A stretch of 8,744 bases of DNA, taken from an uncultured Propioniciclava sp. Lineage in GTDB: Bacteria > Actinomycetota > Actinomycetes > Propionibacteriales > Propionibacteriaceae. The first letter of the stretch is position 1; the number at the start of each line of letters is the position of its first letter. The position numbers were made by a program, and so were the translations under genes. Location of the stretch: assembly GCA_937872005.1 (NCBI GenBank), contig CALMPQ010000234.1, positions 1 through 8,744 on the forward strand. The letters run 5' to 3'. This document shows positions 5,814 through 8,744 of the stretch, one piece after another. The notes beneath the pieces were generated by a model. The model searched no databases. It saw only the letters and a program-made list of their open reading frames with translations, and was not told the origin of the DNA.

Positions 5814-5832
5814 GGCTGAGCTTGTCGAAGCC
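5814..5832 (-). repeat. Copy 1 of a 19-nt interspersed palindromic repeat
   Basis: Read on the minus strand it is GGCTTCGACAAGCTCAGCC. It shares 14 of 19 positions with the copy at 7707-7725 in the same orientation. The outer arms GGCT/AGCC can pair. It lies in the short gap between the terminator and the stop codon of the Bax inhibitor gene. The core TTCGACARGCTCA is one I recall as frequent in actinobacterial genomes. Confidence 0.6.
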
Positions 5833-5833
5833 C

Positions 5834-6625
5834 CTAGTTGGAGCGGAAGTACGACAGGATGCGCAGGATCTCGGTGTAGAGCCAGACCATCGTGACGGTG
5901 AGGCCGAAGGCCGCGCGCCAGGACTCGGAGGCCGGCAGGCGGTTGCGGATGCCCTGCTCGACGAAGTCGAAGTCCATGATCAGGTTCATCACGGCGAGCA
6001 CGACCGCCACCGCGGAGATGAGGCCGGCCAGCGGGGTGAACTCGAACGAGCGCAGGCCCATGTTGGCGCCGAACAGGGCCAGCACGAAGTTCACCAGCAG
6101 CGCGCCCGCGAGGGCGAAGGTCGAGATCGTGACGATCTTGCGGAACCGGCTGGTCACCTTGATGCGGAGGAACTTGTAGGCGGCCAGCGTCGCGCCGGCG
6201 GCGATGAAGGTGCCGATGACGGCCTGCACGACGATGCCGGGGTACATCCGCTCGAACAGCAGGCTGAACGCACCGATGAACACACCCTCGATGGCGGCGT
6301 AGACCAGGACCATGGCCGGGCTGATGTTGCGACGGAAGCCGACCATCAGGACGGTCACGAAGCCGACGATGCCGGACAGGATCAGCGCCGGGAGCATGAG
6401 CGCCGGCGGCAGGAACATGAACGTGATCGCGGCGGCCACGACCAGCGCGCCGATGGTGATGGCGGTCTTGGTGATGACGTCGTCGATCGTCATGACGCCG
6501 GGGACCGGCTGGCCGGGGGTCTGGTAGGGCGCCGGGGCGCCGTACTGCTGCTGGCCGTACTGCTGCTGGGGGGCTGACTGCGAGAACTGCTCGCTGCGGG
6601 TGAAGATGGGGTTGGTGCTCTGCAT
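5834..6625 (-). CDS. Bax inhibitor-1/YccA family membrane protein
   Basis: A complete 263-residue protein of the BI-1 (TMBIM) superfamily, in the usual actinobacterial size range. Residues 1-45 are a polar cytoplasmic tail rich in Gln, Tyr and Pro with a tandem QQQYG repeat. After that come about seven membrane segments, beginning near residue 53 (KTAITIGALVVAAAITFMFL). Typical features are the segment GFRRNISPAMVLVYAAIEGVFIGAFSLLFE (96-125) and the C-terminal run MNLIMDFDFVEQGI...WRAAFGLTVTMVWLYTEILRILSYF (213-260), with Asp218 and Asp220 in the place where family members carry acidic residues. Bacterial relatives can act as pH-sensitive calcium leak channels; that role here is inferred only from family. 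The ATG at 6625 has a GAAAGG-type Shine-Dalgarno about ten bases upstream. The gene follows the tRNA on the same strand and may share readthrough from the ppx block. Confidence 0.93.
   Translation of the reverse strand: MQSTNPIFTRSEQFSQSAPQQQYGQQQYGAPAPYQTPGQPVPGVMTIDDVITKTAITIGALVVAAAITFMFLPPALMLPALILSGIVGFVTVLMVGFRRNISPAMVLVYAAIEGVFIGAFSLLFERMYPGIVVQAVIGTFIAAGATLAAYKFLRIKVTSRFRKIVTISTFALAGALLVNFVLALFGANMGLRSFEFTPLAGLISAVAVVLAVMNLIMDFDFVEQGIRNRLPASESWRAAFGLTVTMVWLYTEILRILSYFRSN
6539..6568 (-). repeat. Two tandem 15-bp repeats coding for QQQYG
   Basis: The 15-base unit GCCGTACTGCTGCTG (plus strand) occurs twice without a break at 6539-6553 and 6554-6568. It encodes the duplicated QQQYG motif in the N-terminal tail of the Bax inhibitor family protein. 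The copies are identical, so copy number could vary by slippage in multiples of five residues without breaking the frame. Confidence 0.85.
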
Positions 6626-6660
6626 CAGAGTGCGCGCCTTTCTCGGTGGACTCAGCCTTC

Positions 6661-6666
6661 ATGATA
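6661..6666 (-). promoter_or_regulatory. Candidate -10 box of the Bax inhibitor gene
   Basis: TATCAT on the minus strand fits TANNNT and would start transcription near 6654, about 29 bases before the ATG at 6625. I see no good -35 box. The hexamer overlaps the outer arm of the hairpin that follows the tRNA. Confidence 0.3.
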
Positions 6667-6693
6667 CGGAACGCCGCCAAGCGGCCGCCGTAT
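6664..6693 (-). terminator. Hairpin following the tRNA gene
   Basis: ATACGG (6664-6669) pairs with CCGTAT (6688-6693), and inside these GCCGC (6673-6677) pairs with GCGGC (6681-6685) around the triloop CAA. The two stems are separated by a small 3x2 internal loop, giving 11 pairs in all. It begins six bases after the tRNA 3' end. Without a T-run it is either a GC-rich terminator or a structure used in 3' processing. Confidence 0.45.
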
Positions 6694-6699
6694 TCCACG

Positions 6700-6773
6700 T
6701 GCCCCCGGCGGGATTCGAACCCGCACTTGGGCGGGTTTAAGCCGCCTGCCTCTGCCGGTTGGGCCACGGGGGC
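6700..6773 (-). tRNA. tRNA with UAA anticodon (tRNA-Leu), short variable loop
   Basis: 74 nt on the minus strand. The acceptor stem GCCCCCG/CGGGGGC is perfect and the discriminator is A; no CCA is encoded. The D-arm has a three-pair stem GCC/GGC, with AA, GG and the leucine-type AGA layout in the loop. The anticodon stem GGCGG/CCGCC encloses CTTAAAC, giving anticodon UAA (plus-strand 6737-6739), which reads the leucine codon UUA. The T-arm is GCGGG-TTCGAAT-CCCGC. The variable region is only CAAGT (five bases), so this is a class I shape, whereas bacterial tRNA-Leu normally has a long extra arm. All stems are intact, so it is not obviously a pseudogene. It lies 20 bases after the ppx stop codon. 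The Leu identity rests on the anticodon, D-arm layout and A73. Confidence 0.88.
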
Positions 6774-6790
6774 GGCGACCGGACGCCGCG

Positions 6791-6796
6791 AGTCTA
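6791..6796 (-). promoter_or_regulatory. Candidate -10 box for the tRNA gene, overlapping the ppx stop codon
   Basis: TAGACT on the minus strand fits TANNNT, and its first three bases are the TAG stop of ppx. It ends 17 bases before the mature tRNA 5' end, so a leader of roughly ten bases would need trimming by RNase P. No matching -35 box is visible, so cotranscription with ppx is the alternative. Confidence 0.3.
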
Positions 6797-7729
6797 GTGC
6801 CGCCCGGCCAGCAGCTCGGCGACGACGCCGTCGAGGATGTCGGACTCGCTCACGGTGAGGTCGACGCCCACCCGGGCGGCGATGCGGGCGCAGACCAGGG
6901 CGCCCGCGCAGATGACGTCGGCGCGCCCGGGGACCATGGTCGGGATCTGCAGCACCTGCGCGACGGTCGAGCCGAGCAGGCGGTCAGCGAGCGCGGCCAG
7001 GTCGCCGCGGGTCACGGTCGAGCCGTGCACGCGTGCGCGGTCGTAGGTCTCCAGCCCCTGCACGATCGCCGACAGCGACGTCGCGGTGCCGCCGACGCCG
7101 AGCCAGGTGCGGGCGGCGGCGAGGTCGATGCCGGAGGCGTCCAGCAGGCCGTCGACGAAGGCGGACGCCTCCCCCACCTCGGCGGGCGTCGGCGGGTCGG
7201 AGGCGAGGAACCGCTCGCGCAGCCGGACCGACCCGACGTCCAGCGAGATCGCCTGCAGGGGGGTGGCGGGGGCGCCGAGCACCAGCTCGGTGGAGCCGCC
7301 GCCGATGTCCACCACGAGCGCGGGCCACACCGCGTCACGCACGGCCCCGAGCGCCCCGTCGAACGAGAGCCGAGCCTCCTCGGCCCCGCTGATGACCTCG
7401 GCCTCGACGCCCAGGCGAGCACGGACGCCGGTGAAGAACTCCTCGCGGTTGCGGGCGTCGCGGGCCGCTGAGGTGGCGACGAAGCGCACGCTCTGGACGC
7501 CGTGGGTGGACAGGATCACCGCGTAGTCGTCGCACGCCGCGAAGGTGCGGGCGAGCGCGTCGGGGTGGAACTCCCCGGTGGCGTCCACACCCTGCCCCAG
7601 ACGGGTGAGGCGCAGGGTGCGCTCGAGCTCGACGGGTCCGTCCGGCCCGGCCTCGGCCACCAGCAGGCGCACCGAGTTGGTGCCGCAGTCGATGGCGGCG
7701 ACCGGTCCCTGAGCCTGTCGAAGGGTCAC
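6794..7729 (-). CDS. ppx: Ppx/GppA family exopolyphosphatase
   Basis: A 311-residue protein of the Ppx/GppA phosphatase family, which removes terminal phosphate from polyphosphate or acts on pppGpp in the cytoplasm. It has the actin/ASKHA-type phosphate motifs in order: AAIDCGTNSVRLL (11-23), ATSAARDARN (85-94), ISGAEEARLSFDGA (113-126), VVDIGGGSTELVLG (139-152), SLDVGSVRLRERF (162-174) and GVGGTATSLSAI in the C-terminal half. It is the short, two-lobe form without the extra C-terminal domains of E. coli PPX, like the Ppx2 type of actinobacteria. The GTG start at 7729 overlaps the TGA of the DUF501 gene by four bases (GTGA), implying translational coupling. Codons 2-8 (TLRQAQG) are made by a copy of a 19-nt interspersed repeat, whereas relatives usually begin directly at the AAIDCGTNS strand. 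Polyphosphate versus pppGpp preference cannot be decided from sequence. Confidence 0.93.
   Translation of the reverse strand: MTLRQAQGPVAAIDCGTNSVRLLVAEAGPDGPVELERTLRLTRLGQGVDATGEFHPDALARTFAACDDYAVILSTHGVQSVRFVATSAARDARNREEFFTGVRARLGVEAEVISGAEEARLSFDGALGAVRDAVWPALVVDIGGGSTELVLGAPATPLQAISLDVGSVRLRERFLASDPPTPAEVGEASAFVDGLLDASGIDLAAARTWLGVGGTATSLSAIVQGLETYDRARVHGSTVTRGDLAALADRLLGSTVAQVLQIPTMVPGRADVICAGALVCARIAARVGVDLTVSESDILDGVVAELLAGRH
7707..7725 (-). repeat. Copy 2 of the 19-nt interspersed repeat, inside the ppx 5' end
   Basis: Read on the minus strand it is CCCTTCGACAGGCTCAGGG. Compared with the copy at 5814-5832, the two outermost base pairs are both switched from G-C to C-G while the core TTCGACARGCTCA is kept, which preserves the hairpin. 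It starts four bases after the first base of the ppx GTG start codon and is read as amino acids LRQAQG. Confidence 0.65.
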
Positions 7730-8226
7730 TCGCCCTCCAGGCAGGGGCGTGCCCAGAAGGGGCCGAGGGCGTCCACGGTCTCGTCACCGAGGGGGTTCAC
7801 GCCGGGGCCGGCCGCGAGAGCGTGCCCGGCCAGCACGTGCAGGCACTTGACGCGGGTCGGCATCCCGCCGGCGGAGATGCCCGCGATCTCGGGCACCGAC
7901 CCCAACGCAGCCCGGTCGGCCAGGTAGGCCTCGTGCGCGGCCGTGTAGGCGGTGGCGAGCTCCTCATCGGACGCCAGCCGCTCGGTCATCTCGGCCATCA
8001 CCCCTTGTGCTTCCAGCGTGGAGCACGCCGAAACGGCGCGGGGGCACGTGAGGTAGTAGGTGGTGGGGAAGGGCGTCCCGTCGGGGAGGCGGGGTTCGGT
8101 CGCGACGACGCCCGGCTTGCCGCAGGGGCAGCGCCACGCGATGCCGGCGATGCCGCGGGGCTCGCGCCCGAGTTGGGCGCGCAGGGTGGCGACGTCGGTC
8201 TCGGAGGCTGGTTCGAGTGCTGGCAC
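7726..8226 (-). CDS. DUF501 family protein
   Basis: A 166-residue protein of the DUF501 family, whose function is not known to me. The family blocks are all visible: QLGREPRG (19-26), WRCPCGKP with paired cysteines near residue 33, RLPDGTPFPTTYYLTCPR, SACSTLEAQGVMAEM, and a C-terminal ISAGGMPTRVKCLHVLAGHALAAGPGVNPLGDE. The conserved cysteines and the His of CLHVLAGH could hold a metal or an active site, but that is inference. It is soluble, without signal peptide or membrane segment. The GTG start at 8226 is ten bases after the ftsB-like stop codon, with no strong Shine-Dalgarno. Its stop overlaps the ppx start by four bases. The position between ftsB-like and ppx is the usual actinobacterial one. 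Confidence 0.92.
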   Translation of the reverse strand: MPALEPASETDVATLRAQLGREPRGIAGIAWRCPCGKPGVVATEPRLPDGTPFPTTYYLTCPRAVSACSTLEAQGVMAEMTERLASDEELATAYTAAHEAYLADRAALGSVPEIAGISAGGMPTRVKCLHVLAGHALAAGPGVNPLGDETVDALGPFWARPCLEGE

Positions 8227-8236
8227 GGCGGCCAGA

Positions 8237-8744
8237 CTACCGGGGCAGCGGGTCGGGCTCGTCGGCCTGCTGGAGGGAGGTGGCCACCTTGTCCCACCAC
8301 CGCGAGGCGAGGTCGCTGGTCTGGGGGGCGCCGACGCCCTCGATCTCGGTGGTGCCCGACATGACCTCGCCGTCGGCTCCGATCACCCGGTAGCCGACCT
8401 CACCGGGCATCACCCAGCCGAGGCGCTCGCGCGCCTGCGCCTTGACGTAGGCCGGGTCGCTCCAGCGGGAGAGCTCGTCCTCGAGTTGCGCGACGCGGGC
8501 GGTGCGTTGCTCGATCTGGGCCTGCGCGAGGGCCAGGTCCTCACTCTGCACGACCCACACGCGCAACGACCCCGCGAACGAGACGGCCAGGAGTGCCAGC
8601 ACGGAGAACAGGATCAGTGCCCGCCGGGTGAACGCCACACGCCCGTTCGGCCGCGGGATGCGGGCGGCGGCGCGGCCGATCGCCGAGTTCCGTACGGCGG
8701 CAGCGGCGTTGATCGCGGCGTTCTTGCGGGGGGCGGGCGGGGTG
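8237..8744 (-). CDS. ftsB: FtsB/DivIC-like septum formation initiator (5' end outside window)
   Basis: The frame is open from the right edge (first full codon 8743-8741) to a TAG at 8237-8239, giving 168 residues. Bitopic cell-division protein: a basic, Ala/Pro-rich cytoplasmic stretch, one membrane helix (ALILFSVLALLAVSFAGSLRVWVV), a coiled-coil segment (DLALAQAQIEQRTARVAQLEDEL), then the family block WSDPAYVKAQARERLGWVMPGEVGYRVI and a polar tail. It would act at the division septum with FtsL/FtsQ-type partners. A GTG at 8638 could give a 133-residue protein, but it lacks a Shine-Dalgarno. The 35 codons upstream of it keep the coding signature (all but three end in G or C), so I prefer a longer protein with an N-terminal extension, as seen in other actinobacteria. 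It heads the minus-strand block DUF501-ppx-tRNA. Confidence 0.88.
   Translation of the reverse strand, partial: TPPAPRKNAAINAAAAVRNSAIGRAAARIPRPNGRVAFTRRALILFSVLALLAVSFAGSLRVWVVQSEDLALAQAQIEQRTARVAQLEDELSRWSDPAYVKAQARERLGWVMPGEVGYRVIGADGEVMSGTTEIEGVGAPQTSDLASRWWDKVATSLQQADEPDPLPR

Noticed and set aside
1..8744. CRISPR arrays, insertion sequences, phage genes, toxin-antitoxin pairs or a defence island
   Set aside because: I found no regularly spaced repeats, transposase or integrase motifs, or small paired genes. The tRNA has no integrase or attachment-site duplication nearby. The window looks like core chromosome.

Overview
The window is a chromosomal segment of a high-GC Gram-positive bacterium, almost certainly an actinobacterium. 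Codon third positions are nearly all G or C, and the trinucleotide TTA/TAA occurs at only three places in 8.7 kb. The minus-strand run ftsB-like – DUF501 – ppx/gppA – tRNA is an order I recognise from actinobacteria, where it normally follows eno. The sequence alone does not fix the genus; a Propionibacteriales-type organism would fit.

Left to right: the 3' end of a YwiC-like membrane protein gene (+), then a GPH-family sugar/cation symporter (+). Convergent to these is an alpha/beta hydrolase (-), which is divergent from a proline/threonine-rich lipoprotein gene of unknown function (+). Next come a membrane-anchored neutral zinc metallopeptidase (-), a NUDIX hydrolase with an extra N-terminal domain (+), and a Bax inhibitor-1/YccA family membrane protein (-). 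The right side is a minus-strand block read from the right edge: ftsB-like (open at the window edge), DUF501, ppx/gppA, and a tRNA with a UAA anticodon. Coding density is very high, and no gene-free stretch exceeds 300 bases. The longest gap is the 162-bp divergent region at 4895-5056.

The genes from 1 to about 5830 alternate in direction and do not form one pathway. They look like independent housekeeping or accessory genes with compact control regions. Each of the three convergent junctions carries a GC-rich hairpin. In two of them the hairpin includes stop codons. Four genes (symporter, hydrolase, lipoprotein, NUDIX) have a -10-like hexamer ending 6-7 bases before the start codon, which suggests leaderless transcripts. 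In contrast the metallopeptidase and Bax inhibitor genes have Shine-Dalgarno sequences and upstream -10 candidates.

I see no defence system, mobile element, CRISPR array, riboswitch or clearly new multi-gene system. The points most worth checking are: a tRNA with a leucine UAA anticodon and leucine-type D-arm but a short class I variable loop; a 19-nt interspersed repeat present twice, with covarying stem bases, one copy of which forms codons 2-8 of ppx; and the leaderless promoter pattern.
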